Below, in pieces: positions 17,579 to 26,060 of a stretch of 39,491 bases of DNA. The notes under the pieces are model-generated. The model saw nothing but the letters and a program-made list of their open reading frames with translations, had not been told where the DNA came from and did not search any database. The DNA is taken from NCBI GenBank assembly GCA_045640565.1, contig JAZUFG010000079.1, positions 1 to 39,491 on the forward strand, in the 5' to 3' direction. The position numbers and the translations under genes are program-made. The stretch is from RGIG3159 sp045640565 (lineage in GTDB: Bacteria; Bacillota; Clostridia; Oscillospirales; Oscillospiraceae). Each line of letters opens with the position of its first letter. Position 1 is the first letter of the stretch.

Positions 17579-18157
17579 TCAAGTATCTTCCTTAGGGGCA
17601 GAATGAATGGGGGCAAGGTGAGCCTTATATAAGGCCAGCAAAACGGGGATTGCCACACCGGCAGTAATGGCAGAATTGAGCAGATTTGTCAGCAAACGGG
17701 CTAAGGCCGCACCGAAAATAATAGCATAATTATAATAGCCGAAAAGCTTGGAATCCAGGTAGTAGACCGCCGTATTGACCGCAGAGGTAATGACTGCGGC
17801 AAGGAGGCAAAGCCCAAAATATAAAAGAAGGTGTTTCCGGAACAGCGGAAGGGAGAGTCGCTCCGGGAAAGCCCGTTTCCCGATGCCCACGGTCAGACCC
17901 CGAAAAGCGGCGGGAAGGAGCCAGAGGACTGTTGTGGCCGTAATGCCGTAGCGAAGGATCTGAGAAAGGAATTCTCCCAGAAGGCCGATCAGGAAGCCGT
18001 CAAGCGGCCCGAACAGCATGGCTCCGATCACGATCGGCAGAGAGGCAAAGGTCAGGCGCACACCGGGAAAATCTATTCCAAAAAGGGAAAGCGCATAGAA
18101 AAGCGCAATGAGAAGCCCGTCTAAAACCAGGCGTTGGACGGAGAATGCTTTTTTCAT
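17579..18157 (-). CDS. folT: Folate-specific ECF transporter S component
   Basis: The protein has 192 residues with about six hydrophobic segments. GIDFPGVRLTFASLPIVIGAMLFGPLDGFLIGLLGEFLSQ matches folate-family S components, and the C-terminal AARLLTNLLNSA region resembles the helix contacting the ECF T subunit. It captures folate in the membrane and shares the energising EcfA/A'/T module, which must be encoded elsewhere. The start at 18157 is chosen because MKKAF follows GGGAGTGG and the upstream residues are not membrane-like. It heads the operon with folC. Confidence 0.87.
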   Translation of the reverse strand: MKKAFSVQRLVLDGLLIALFYALSLFGIDFPGVRLTFASLPIVIGAMLFGPLDGFLIGLLGEFLSQILRYGITATTVLWLLPAAFRGLTVGIGKRAFPERLSLPLFRKHLLLYFGLCLLAAVITSAVNTAVYYLDSKLFGYYNYAIIFGAALARLLTNLLNSAITAGVAIPVLLALYKAHLAPIHSAPKEDT

Positions 18158-18303
18158 GAAACCACTCCCGGCAGGCAGGCCGCCGCTTTTCCTTTCTTGA
18201 GAATGAAGGGCTGTTATTTCAAAAAGCATCGGCAAAAACTGCCGAAAGCTCCAAATATTCTCTCCGGGGATGAAAAGTCTTTTCCCGAAATAAAACCGCA
18301 TTC

Positions 18304-18331
18304 ATTTTAGCATATTTTCCCGGTTTCGCAA
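18304..18331 (-). promoter_or_regulatory. Promoter of the folT operon
   Basis: On the minus strand TTGCGA (18326-18331), a 16-base spacer and TAAAAT (18304-18309) with an upstream TGC (extended -10). It leaves a leader of about 140 bases before folT. Confidence 0.65.
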
Positions 18332-18417
18332 GACCCATCCCGTTAAAACTCCCTTTTTCCTTCCATTCAAAAGGATTCCCACGGGCGGGAAAAGGCTTGC
18401 CTGCAAAGGCCGAAAAA

Positions 18418-18448
18418 GAGCTCCCTGCGCACCGGGCACAGGGAGCTC
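18418..18448 (-). terminator. Terminator after the small membrane protein
   Basis: GAGCTCCCTG and CAGGGAGCTC form a perfect 10-bp stem; CTTTTTCGG follows on the minus strand. Confidence 0.75.
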
Positions 18449-18473
18449 TCGCTCTTCTTTCTCTGCGATATTC

Positions 18474-18692
18474 TTACGGAAGGATGACCCGGGTCCCCAG
18501 GCGGAAAACTCTCACGCCGATGGGGATCAGAAGCAGTGTGCAAACAAAGCAAATGCCGAGCGCCCAAATAAAAAGGGCAAGCGGCAGCCGGATAAAGAGC
18601 CAAAAGAAGGCAGCTAAGATAGCTCCCGTAATTTTCAGCCCTACCCAAAAGAGCACAAACAAAACCAGCAAAATTACAAATAACATTTTCAT
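18474..18692 (-). CDS. Small membrane protein, 72 residues
   Basis: Two or three hydrophobic segments fill most of the protein (MKMLFVILLVLFVLFWVGLK, AAFFWLFIRLPLALFIW, FVCTLLLIPIGVRVF). AAAGGAAAG stands directly before the ATG, and its own terminator follows 26 bases after the stop, so a real single-gene unit is likely. I do not recognise a family. Small membrane proteins of this type are common and often modulate larger membrane partners, but none is indicated here. Confidence 0.6.
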   Translation of the reverse strand: MKMLFVILLVLFVLFWVGLKITGAILAAFFWLFIRLPLALFIWALGICFVCTLLLIPIGVRVFRLGTRVILP

Positions 18693-18814
18693 CTTTCCTT
18701 TTGATTCATTCCGAAGTCTCTTTCCTTCGTTGGCATTATTATATTACACAGCCTCCGAAGAATATAGGAAAAAAGCAGCAAAATAACCCGGCCTATTTGC
18801 AGAAAAGGGGAGAA

Positions 18815-18842
18815 ATAACCTCCACCGTCCGGTGGAGGTTAT
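18815..18842 (-). terminator. Terminator of the MFS gene
   Basis: AACCTCCACC and GGTGGAGGTT with a GGAC loop, followed by ATTTCTCC on the minus strand, 13 bases past the MFS stop. Confidence 0.7.
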
Positions 18843-18854
18843 CGAGCTCTATCC

Positions 18855-20156
18855 TTACTCTGCTTTCTTCTCGCTGCGGCCGGGAGTTCTGTCCGCTATC
18901 ATGAAGATCACGAAGCCCATGCCGAAGAAGACAGCCAGAGAGGCTACGGCAACCTGGATGGTCCCACCCCGGGTGGACATCACGATGCCGATAATCAGGG
19001 AGCCCAGGAAAGAAGCGCCTTTGGCAAAAATATCATAGAGGCCAAAGTACTCGCCGCTGTTTTCCGGGGGAATAATCTTGGTGAAATAGGAGCGGGAAAG
19101 GGACTGGATGGAGCCCTGGAAGCATCCGACACCGAATGCCAGAATGCAGAAATGCCACATCTTGCTGAGCGTCAAGGCATAGAGACAAACGCCGAAATAG
19201 CCGGCGATACAGACCAAAAGAAGCTTGGCTGCATCATACTTCCGGGAGAGACGGCCAAAGGCCAAAGAACCGCCGAAAGCAACAACCTGCGTGAGAAGGA
19301 GCACCACCACCTGGCCAACCGTATTCAGGCCCAGGGCAATACCGATATTGATGCAGTTGTTGATGATGGTATCCACGCCGTCGATATAGAGGAAAAATGC
19401 AATGAGGAAGAGAAGAACTTTTCTGTCCTTCATGAAAATATTATAAAGCGTGGAACCCAGTTTTTTGAAGACGCCGGCAACAGAATTCGTATCACTTTCC
19501 GAATAATAGTTCTGGGTGTAATTTTTGATCAAGGGAATGGTGACAATCATCCACCAAACGCCTGTGACGGTGAAACCGATGATCTTGGAAACTGCTTCCG
19601 AGAGAATCCCTACCATGTCCGGCCCCAAAACATAGGCAACCAGGGCCACAGCGAAGGGAATGCAGGAACCGAGATAACCCCAGGCATAGCCATAGGAAGA
19701 AACCTCGTCCATCCGATCCTCTGTGGTAATATCATTCAGCATGGAATCATAGAAGGTGCTGGATGCCTGATAGAAAATCTTGGAAAGGCCGTAAACCACC
19801 AGGAAGAGAAGACTGCCTGTGATAAATCCGTTCAGAATACAGAAGATGACACCGGCGGCAACTACCGTGGTAAAAAGGATCTTTTTCATGCCCTTGCGGT
19901 CAGCCACGACACCGAAAATCGGGCCTAAAATGGCAACAATGACCGTGATCAGGGATGTGGCAAAGGCCCAGTTCGCCGTAGCGGACTCCAAGCCGACCTG
20001 GCTGTCCGCAATGTTGTGGTACCAAATGGGAATCAGGGAACAGGCCAGCATTGTGAATGCGGAGTTTCCCACATCGTAAAGGACCCAAGAGAACTCTTTT
20101 TCATTCAGGTTATGAAAAGTTTTACTTTCGTTGAGACGCCGGAAGAGGCTTTTCAT
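18855..20156 (-). CDS. MFS transporter, UMF1/Atg22-like
   Basis: The protein has 433 residues with about twelve membrane segments. The N-terminal EFSWVLYDVGNSAFTMLACSLIPIWYH is typical of the UMF1 (Atg22-like) branch, and GVVADRKGMKK is the MFS loop 2-3 motif. In the second half GCFQGSIQSLSRSYF is the usual 'G..QG..qs.sRS.f' motif of this branch. Substrates of bacterial members are mostly unknown; amino-acid or nucleoside efflux has been suggested for relatives. The start at 20156 is set by AAGGTG 8 bases upstream rather than the longer frame. Confidence 0.85.
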   Translation of the reverse strand: MKSLFRRLNESKTFHNLNEKEFSWVLYDVGNSAFTMLACSLIPIWYHNIADSQVGLESATANWAFATSLITVIVAILGPIFGVVADRKGMKKILFTTVVAAGVIFCILNGFITGSLLFLVVYGLSKIFYQASSTFYDSMLNDITTEDRMDEVSSYGYAWGYLGSCIPFAVALVAYVLGPDMVGILSEAVSKIIGFTVTGVWWMIVTIPLIKNYTQNYYSESDTNSVAGVFKKLGSTLYNIFMKDRKVLLFLIAFFLYIDGVDTIINNCINIGIALGLNTVGQVVVLLLTQVVAFGGSLAFGRLSRKYDAAKLLLVCIAGYFGVCLYALTLSKMWHFCILAFGVGCFQGSIQSLSRSYFTKIIPPENSGEYFGLYDIFAKGASFLGSLIIGIVMSTRGGTIQVAVASLAVFFGMGFVIFMIADRTPGRSEKKAE

Positions 20157-20211
20157 GGGAATCACACCTTTTTTAGTGTCGGGCATCAGAAATTATGAAG
20201 TCCGCTCCTTC

Positions 20212-20239
20212 ATTCTATCATAGAACACAAAAGAATCAA
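20212..20239 (-). promoter_or_regulatory. Promoter of the MFS gene
   Basis: On the minus strand TTGATT (20234-20239), a 16-base spacer and TAGAAT (20212-20217). Confidence 0.6.
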
Positions 20240-20270
20240 GAAAAAAATCCCGTTACTTTCCCTTATTTCC

Positions 20271-20299
20271 TTGCATTTTGGGCAGTAAAGTGATAAAAT
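20271..20299 (+). promoter_or_regulatory. Promoter of the cation/proton antiporter gene
   Basis: TTGCAT (20271-20276), a 17-base spacer and TAAAAT (20294-20299). It is divergent from the MFS promoter. Confidence 0.65.
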
Positions 20300-20353
20300 T
20301 CCCGCTTGTGTCCTCTGTGACCAACTTTTTTATTCCTTCAAGGGGGTATTCCC

Positions 20354-21700
20354 GTGGTATTATTAGAACTTTCCATTTCCCTGCTCTTCGGCCTGATGAT
20401 GACCCGGCTTATGACCCGTTTGCGCCTTCCGGATGTCACTGCTTATCTGATTGCCGGACTTCTGATCGGTCCCTTCTTCCTGGGAAGATTGGGCATTCCC
20501 GGCATTGGCTTCCGGGATTACGGGGAACTGGAGAGCCTGAGCATTCTTTCCGATGTGGCCCTGGGTTTCATCGCCTTTTCTATCGGCAATGAGTTCCGGC
20601 TGACCGCCTTAAAACAGACCGGCCGCCAGGCTTTTATTATCGGCATCATTCAGGCCGTCGTTACCACCCTTTTGGTGGATGCGGCTCTCATCGCTTTCCA
20701 CGGCTTCTTTCCGGAGGTTCTCTCCCTGCCCGCTGCCATCACGCTGGGCGCGATCGCCTCGGCAACGGCCCCTGCCGCGACCCTGATGGTCGTGCGCCAA
20801 TATAAGGCCCAGGGTTCCCTCACATCTCTCCTTCTGCCCATTGTCGCCCTGGACGACGCCGTCGGCCTGGTTCTCTTCGCCGTGTCCTTCGGTATTGCCA
20901 AAGCTTTGGCCGGAGGGGAACCGGATATCTATTCTATTCTGATCAATCCCACTCTGGAAATCCTGGCCTCCCTTTCCCTGGGCTTTCTGGCCGGTCTGGT
21001 CCTCACCCGCTTGGAGAAGCTCTTCCATTCCAATACCAACCGTCTGGCCATGACGACCACCTTCGTTTTACTGACCGTTGCTCTTTCCATGCAGAAGTTT
21101 ACCATAGGCAAGGTTACATTGGGTTTCTCCTCTCTCCTGGTCTGCATGATGCTCGGAACCGTCTTCTGCAATATCTGTCCCTTAAGTGAAGATCTTATGG
21201 TCCGCTCCGACAAATGGGCCTCTCCGCTTTTGATCCTTTTCTTTGTTCTCAGCGGCGCCAATTTGGACTTGGAGGTTTTTTCCGCTCCCATCGTGATCCT
21301 CGTCGGCGTCATTTATATCCTTTCCCGCAGCCTGGGCAAATATTTCGGTGCCCGCTTCTCTGCAAAGGCCAGCGGCTGCAGTGAAAGCACCGTTAAATAC
21401 CTGGGCGTAACCCTTCTCCCTCAGGCCGGTGTTGCCCTGGGCATGTGCGTTACTGCCCAATCCCTTCCCCACGACGGAAATCTCATCCGGAATATCATCC
21501 TCTTTGCCGTATTGATTTATGAAATCTTCGGACCTCTTGCCACCAAATGGGCCCTTACCAAGGCAGGAGATATCCGCCCCATGTCCCTGGATGTCATCAA
21601 CCGCAGGGAGCTTATGCTGGCCCATGCGGAACCCAAGCCTGTTCTGGAAAAAAGGAAGGCCCGCCGGGCCGCCAGAAAAGCGGGAAAATCCGAGAATTAA
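20354..21700 (+). CDS. Cation:proton antiporter (CPA2 family)
   Basis: The protein has 448 residues and starts with GTG after AAGGGGG. It has about twelve membrane segments. LPDVTAYLIAGLLIGPFFLG near residue 25 is the CPA2 opening. GAIASATAPAATLMVVRQY and LPIVALDDAVGLVLFAVSFG carry the ion-site region (two Asp in DDA), as in NapA/KefB-type exchangers. The basic C-terminal tail (KRKARRAARKAGK) is cytosolic; there is no RCK/TrkA domain. It likely exchanges Na+ or K+ for H+ for pH and salt balance. Confidence 0.88.
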   Translation: MVLLELSISLLFGLMMTRLMTRLRLPDVTAYLIAGLLIGPFFLGRLGIPGIGFRDYGELESLSILSDVALGFIAFSIGNEFRLTALKQTGRQAFIIGIIQAVVTTLLVDAALIAFHGFFPEVLSLPAAITLGAIASATAPAATLMVVRQYKAQGSLTSLLLPIVALDDAVGLVLFAVSFGIAKALAGGEPDIYSILINPTLEILASLSLGFLAGLVLTRLEKLFHSNTNRLAMTTTFVLLTVALSMQKFTIGKVTLGFSSLLVCMMLGTVFCNICPLSEDLMVRSDKWASPLLILFFVLSGANLDLEVFSAPIVILVGVIYILSRSLGKYFGARFSAKASGCSESTVKYLGVTLLPQAGVALGMCVTAQSLPHDGNLIRNIILFAVLIYEIFGPLATKWALTKAGDIRPMSLDVINRRELMLAHAEPKPVLEKRKARRAARKAGKSEN

Positions 21701-21810
21701 CAGAAGATTTACATTTGGGACTTTCTTTTTTGGTTACAATATGGTAACATATCTCCGCCCTTAGGGGCATATTCACCCATCCGTTTATCTGATTTATGAA
21801 AGAAGTTACT

Positions 21811-22683
21811 ATGAAAAAAATACTGTCTTTAGTCCTTGTTTTCCTTATTCTGGCCTCTCTCTGCTGCTTTGCAAATGCAGAAGGAGATAACCGCCGGGCC
21901 GTTATCGGCTCCAATCTCAATGAAGATGAAATCGCTCAAGCTTATCAGTTTTTCGGCGTTGAGCGCGGAAGCGTGAAGGAACTCAGTGTCAGCAATTCCG
22001 AAGAGCGTGCCTATCTGGAAGGCTATGTGGATGATTCCCTGATCGGCACCCGTTCCATTTCCTGCGTCTATGTGGAGCTTCTGGCCGACGGTTCCGGCCT
22101 GGATGTTACCACCAGCAACATCACCTGGTGTACTCCGGAAATGTATATCGGCGCTTTGGCAACCGCAGGCATCACCGATGCAAAAATCATTGTGGCCGCT
22201 CCCTTTGAGGTCAGCGGCACCGCAGCCCTGGCCGGTGTTTACAAGGCTTACGAGGACATCACCGGCAAGAAGCTGGACGACACTGCTAAGCTTGTCAGCA
22301 CCCAGGAACTCACCATCACCGGAGAGCTGGCTGAGGAACTGGGAAATTACGACACCACAGAAATCGTCAATGAGCTGAAGCTCATGCTGGACGAAACCGT
22401 CAACATGAGTGATGACGAAATCAAAAAGGAGATCGTCGCCATCGCCAAAGAGTATAATGTCTCCCTGACAGACAAGCAGCTTTCCAAGCTCATTGAACTC
22501 TGCCGCAGTCTGGAAGGTCTGGACGACAGCCAGCTTGCCAAACGGGTTGAAGAAGTCCAGAGCACTCTGAAAAAGGTCTCTAACGCCAAGGCAAAGGTCA
22601 GCGGATTTGTGAACACCGTAAAGAAGGTCGTCACCTCCATCCAGAGCTTCTTTGAGAAGATCAAGGACATCCTTCACCTTTGA
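21811..22683 (+). CDS. Secreted DUF1002 protein
   Basis: The protein has 290 residues. Residues 1-23 form a signal peptide ending near CFANA, so it is exported. The body matches the DUF1002 (YpuA) family: AVIGSNLNEDEIAQAYQFFG at the front, then TSNITWCTPEMYIGALATAGITDA and IIVAAPFEVSGTAALAGVYKAYE. The C-terminal third is helical and rich in Lys. The role of the family is not established. The ATG at 21811 is preferred over that at 21796 because AAAGAAG lies in the right place before it. A terminator follows about 170 bases downstream. Confidence 0.85.
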   Translation: MKKILSLVLVFLILASLCCFANAEGDNRRAVIGSNLNEDEIAQAYQFFGVERGSVKELSVSNSEERAYLEGYVDDSLIGTRSISCVYVELLADGSGLDVTTSNITWCTPEMYIGALATAGITDAKIIVAAPFEVSGTAALAGVYKAYEDITGKKLDDTAKLVSTQELTITGELAEELGNYDTTEIVNELKLMLDETVNMSDDEIKKEIVAIAKEYNVSLTDKQLSKLIELCRSLEGLDDSQLAKRVEEVQSTLKKVSNAKAKVSGFVNTVKKVVTSIQSFFEKIKDILHL

Positions 22684-22795
22684 TAATAAAAACGGTTGTA
22701 AAGATTCTGCTGCGGATTCATAAAGCAGTTTTTGCAAGAAAAAACCTGCTGAAACGGGTGTGCGCCTTAGGGAGAGAGGGACCGCGAGATTGCGG

Positions 22796-22841
22796 GATTT
22801 TGGCTCTGTCGGCGTACATAGGTACGCTAAGAGCCGAAATC
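22796..22841. repeat. Palindromic element, copy 2
   Basis: The core GTCGGCGTAC-ATA-GGTACGCTA (22808-22829) is the reverse complement of the core at 10110-10131, with a different 3-base centre. The outer arms GATTTTGGCTCT and AGAGCCGAAATC pair with one wobble but differ in sequence from the outer arms of copy 1. Confidence 0.65.
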
Positions 22842-22853
22842 ATGCAAAGGCAA

Positions 22854-22890
22854 AAGCGAGAGGACATGGCGTCCTCTCGCTTCCTTTTAT
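22854..22890 (+). terminator. Terminator after the DUF1002 gene
   Basis: AAGCGAGAGGAC (22854-22865) and GTCCTCTCGCTT (22871-22882) form a 12-bp stem with a 5-base loop, followed by CCTTTTAT. Confidence 0.75.
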
Positions 22891-23054
22891 ACCCATTCTT
22901 CTATTTTTTAACCGCAATATAATCAGATTCAAGCCGGAGGAGAAGAAAACAGGGGTTCTTAATTATTGTATCTTGCCGGTATCGCGGTCAAAAAATCCCT
23001 AAGGCGTGCGCCCGAAAGGGAAATTCTTTTGGGCAGGTTTCTTTTTCCCGTTTT

Positions 23055-24221
23055 TTAATTCAGGATCCGAATTCTCAAAAGGCCGTCAATGGAATTGAGG
23101 TCCTTCAGGATCTTTTCGCCGGCCGGCGTATTGATATCAAAAACGCTGTATGCATAATCGCCGCTGGACTTATTGGTCATGTTCTCAATATTGATATGAT
23201 CCCGGGTGAAGAACTGCATGATAGATGTAAGCATACCGGGAAGATTCCGGTGGATGATACAGATCCGGCACACGCCCGTTCTGGGCATCACCAGCGTGGG
23301 CATATTTACGGAGTTCTTGATATTTCCGTTCTTCAGGTAATCGTCCATCTCCTGGGCCGCCATCAGTGCGCAGTTGGCCTCTCCCTCAATGGTGGTCCCG
23401 CCCAAATGGGGGGTGAGGATGGTATTGGGCGCAGCGATCAGGCCCTCCGTGGGGAAATCGCAGACAAAGCGTTCCACAACTCCGCTCTTGAGCGCTTCAA
23501 TGATGGCCTCCTCGTTGACAACCTCTCCGCGGGCATAGTTGATCACACGGATTCCCTTCTTCATATGAGCCACGGAATCCTTGTTGATCAGATTGCGGGT
23601 CTCTGAAGTAAGCGGGACATGGAGCGTGAGATAATCACAGTTTTCCAGGAGTTCATTCAAGGTGCTGACACGGACCACATTCTTGGAAACCTTCCAGGCT
23701 GCATCCACAGAGAGATAGGGGTCATAGGCATATACTTCCATGCCCAGGTCCAATGCCACATTGGCAACAAGACTTCCTACATTGCCGGTTCCGACGACGC
23801 CCAGCTTTTTCCCATAGTATTCGGGACCTGCAAACTGATTCTTCGTTTTCTCCATAGCCACCGCAATCGGTGTGGACGCATCCTGATAATTATAGACCCA
23901 ATTCATGCCCCCCAGAATATCTCTGGAGGCCATTCCCAGTGCAAAAACAAAGAGCTCCTTAACGCCGTTGGCATTACCGCCGGGAGAATTGAAAACAACG
24001 ATGCCCTTCTCGGAGCACCTATCCAGGGGAATGGTATTCACGCCGATGCCGGCCCGGGCAATACAGAGAAGCTCGGGATTAAAATCATAATCCAGCATAT
24101 TTGTGGCGCGGACAAAGATGGCATCGGGATTCCGGATTTGGTCACCGATCTCATAGGAACCCTCTGCCAAAACACTGTGGCAGACAGGGGAAATATGATT
24201 TAGCGTCTTGACTTTAAACAT
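23055..24221 (-). CDS. serA: D-3-phosphoglycerate dehydrogenase family protein
   Basis: The protein has 388 residues. The NAD-binding domain has LGVVGTGNVGSLVANVALDLGMEV near residue 140. The catalytic region shows NYARGEVVNEEAI (Arg) and LTPHLGGTTIEGE (His). The C-terminal 70 residues (RTGVCRICIIHRNLPGMLTSIMQFF) form an ACT domain for feedback control. It oxidises 3-phosphoglycerate for serine synthesis in the cytosol. serC and serB are not beside it. AAGGAGA lies 6 bases before the ATG. Confidence 0.88.
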   Translation of the reverse strand: MFKVKTLNHISPVCHSVLAEGSYEIGDQIRNPDAIFVRATNMLDYDFNPELLCIARAGIGVNTIPLDRCSEKGIVVFNSPGGNANGVKELFVFALGMASRDILGGMNWVYNYQDASTPIAVAMEKTKNQFAGPEYYGKKLGVVGTGNVGSLVANVALDLGMEVYAYDPYLSVDAAWKVSKNVVRVSTLNELLENCDYLTLHVPLTSETRNLINKDSVAHMKKGIRVINYARGEVVNEEAIIEALKSGVVERFVCDFPTEGLIAAPNTILTPHLGGTTIEGEANCALMAAQEMDDYLKNGNIKNSVNMPTLVMPRTGVCRICIIHRNLPGMLTSIMQFFTRDHINIENMTNKSSGDYAYSVFDINTPAGEKILKDLNSIDGLLRIRILN

Positions 24222-24255
24222 AATGTCTCCTTATAACAAACAAAATTTACAGGGA

Positions 24256-24284
24256 AATATAGCACAGAAAGGCTCAAAAAGCAA
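24256..24284 (-). promoter_or_regulatory. serA promoter
   Basis: On the minus strand TTGCTT (24279-24284), a 17-base spacer and TATATT (24256-24261). It starts just after the stop of the alpha/beta hydrolase gene. Confidence 0.6.
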
Positions 24285-24286
24285 GC

Positions 24287-25123
24287 CTAAAAGCCGGCTT
24301 TCTCTTCTGCCTCGGGAAGCTTGCCCCGGACAAAATCCGCCGACAGGCGAATATACTCCGGATCGGCCAGATATTTGCAGTGGCCATAGCCCATCATCAT
24401 GCGATAGCCGATCTGCTCGGCGGGATAGCCAAAGTTTTTCATGGTAGTCAGGAGGAGCCTGTTTTGGTCCACCCTTCCCGGCATGTCCTGCTCTGCCACA
24501 ACCGTCAAAACCTGCGGAAGCTTTTCTCCCTCTTCAAAAGGCTTGGATAAGTAATAGAAGGGGGCAGACTCATCCACCAGGACCCGCAAGGGGCTTTCCC
24601 CCTGAAGCTCCAGAAGGTGGAAATGCGTCGTGGGCTGTCCCGCATCAAAAAGGTAACCGTCAATATCTCTTTTCGGGTCAATCCCAAAGGCAGCCAGATA
24701 GCTCTCGCAGAAAAGGAGCATCATGGTGATATATCCTCCGGCTGAAGAGCCGCCGATGGAAACCCGGCCGAATTCCCCATACTTTCTTCCCTCTGTCAAC
24801 GCCCAGGAAACGGCCTTTGCGCAGTCCTTCAGGACTTCTTGGTAGGAAACATCATTTTCCGCAGAGAGAACCGGGGTCCTGCGGGGTGCGGAGTCCCATT
24901 CCGTTATAGGCAAAAAGCGGTAGTTTGCCGAGAAAACAAGCGTTCCCTCTTCGCAAAGCGAGCGGAAAAGTTCTTCTGTTCTCGGGGTCAGCTTATCTCC
25001 ATGGGTCATCCCGCCCCCATGGAAATAGATGTAAGCATTCTCTGTTTTATCGGGAATATAAATATCCAGCCGGTCCATTTCCGGATGAGCCGGATCATAG
25101 CAGATATCTTTAAGAATTCTCAT
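24287..25123 (-). CDS. Alpha/beta hydrolase (BD-FAE/esterase-lipase type)
   Basis: The protein has 278 residues from the ATG at 25123, which has AAAGGAGG about 9 bases upstream. AYIYFHGGGMTHGDK near residue 30 is the oxyanion HGGG motif, VSIGGSSAGGYITM near 120 is the nucleophile elbow with Ser, and YGHCKY near 250 supplies the His. It is a cytosolic serine esterase or acyl-hydrolase of the hormone-sensitive-lipase or feruloyl-esterase type; the substrate is unknown. Its start overlaps the end of the EamA gene by 14 bases, so the two are co-expressed. Confidence 0.83.
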   Translation of the reverse strand: MRILKDICYDPAHPEMDRLDIYIPDKTENAYIYFHGGGMTHGDKLTPRTEELFRSLCEEGTLVFSANYRFLPITEWDSAPRRTPVLSAENDVSYQEVLKDCAKAVSWALTEGRKYGEFGRVSIGGSSAGGYITMMLLFCESYLAAFGIDPKRDIDGYLFDAGQPTTHFHLLELQGESPLRVLVDESAPFYYLSKPFEEGEKLPQVLTVVAEQDMPGRVDQNRLLLTTMKNFGYPAEQIGYRMMMGYGHCKYLADPEYIRLSADFVRGKLPEAEEKAGF

Positions 25124-25961
25124 TTTTTGCTTCCTCCTTTGGCGCCGTGGCTCCATAAATGATCAGGGTAATAATTACGGTGGCACAGCCGATTAAAGAA
25201 AGAAAAGATGGAGTTTCCCTCAGGAAGAGGAAGGTCCAGATCGGGGACATTACCGGTTCCAAATTCGTGATGAAATTGGCCTGCAGGGGTTCCGTGGTCT
25301 TGATGCCCTTGGCAAAACAGAGCCAGGCTATCGTAACGGAGGTCCCCAGGCCAAAAACGCAAAGCCATACATTCATATCGGACGCCCGGACGCTCTCATT
25401 AAAGAAGAGAAGGGGCAGGAAGAGGAGATAGAGCGCATTGCCGATCATGGTGGATTCTGCCGTATCCGCTCCCGGCCGGCTGGAACTGAAGAAAACGCCG
25501 GCATAGAAAACGCCGGAAACCAACGCCAGAACATTGCCTAAGGCGCCGCCGCTGCCGGCAGAGCCCACACAGGTCAGAGCCACACCCAGCATCATAAAAA
25601 GGCAGGCAATTACATTCCGCCGAGGCGGCAGCTTTTTGGTCATAACAGCAGTGGCTAAAATAATATAAATCGGAGAAGTGTTTTGAAGCACTGTGGCATT
25701 CGCAGCCGTGGTATAGCGGTTCGCTGCCACGAAAAGAAGGCCCTGCATAAAGTAGCAAACTGCCGTGATCACTTTTATTTTTGTGATCTTTTTGGGGAAT
25801 GACCGAAAAATAAAAAGCATCAGGAAAAAGGCAACAGCGCCCCTGGCTATGCCGATATAGAAGCCATTCCACGGTATATTTTTCGTTAAGAGACCGATAA
25901 AGCTCCAAAGGAGTGCCGCCATAAAGAGCCAAAAGGGTCCGAGATTTCTTTCCTTGCTCAT
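25110..25961 (-). CDS. EamA/DMT family transporter
   Basis: The protein has 283 residues with about ten membrane helices in two EamA repeats. GPFWLFMAALLWSFIGLLTKNIP opens the first repeat, and EPVMSPIWTFLFLRETPSFLSLIGCATVIITLI is the typical end of the second. Such proteins export or import metabolites; the substrate is unknown. The start at 25961 is set by GAGGT 6 bases before the ATG. It precedes the hydrolase gene in a two-gene operon. Confidence 0.87.
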   Translation of the reverse strand: MSKERNLGPFWLFMAALLWSFIGLLTKNIPWNGFYIGIARGAVAFFLMLFIFRSFPKKITKIKVITAVCYFMQGLLFVAANRYTTAANATVLQNTSPIYIILATAVMTKKLPPRRNVIACLFMMLGVALTCVGSAGSGGALGNVLALVSGVFYAGVFFSSSRPGADTAESTMIGNALYLLFLPLLFFNESVRASDMNVWLCVFGLGTSVTIAWLCFAKGIKTTEPLQANFITNLEPVMSPIWTFLFLRETPSFLSLIGCATVIITLIIYGATAPKEEAKNENS

Positions 25962-25991
25962 TGGATACCTCAAATGATAAATAGTGTATGT

Positions 25992-26019
25992 ATTATACCA
26001 CAGAGGGCGAAAAATACAA
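25992..26019 (-). promoter_or_regulatory. Promoter of the EamA-hydrolase operon
   Basis: On the minus strand TTGTAT (26014-26019), a 16-base spacer and a perfect TATAAT (25992-25997). Confidence 0.7.
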
Positions 26020-26020
26020 G

Positions 26021-26054
26021 AAAAAAGGACCTGCCTCTGAATAGAAGCAGGTCC
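26021..26054 (-). terminator. Terminator of the twelve-gene operon
   Basis: GGACCTGC and GCAGGTCC (26027-26054) form a stem followed by TTTTTTCTTG on the minus strand, 7 bases past the etfA stop. Confidence 0.8.
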
Positions 26055-26060
26055 GAATTC

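Larger units (their letters stand above)
22684..23054. other. Intergenic region with palindromic element and terminator
   Basis: No gene is supported. It holds the second copy of the palindromic core (22796-22841), a terminator (22854-22882), and further AT-rich sequence before the convergent end of serA. Confidence 0.6.

Noticed and set aside
18158..18300. THF riboswitch upstream of folT
   Set aside because: A GGAGAG stretch is present but the other conserved segments of the known aptamer are not visible, so I do not annotate it.
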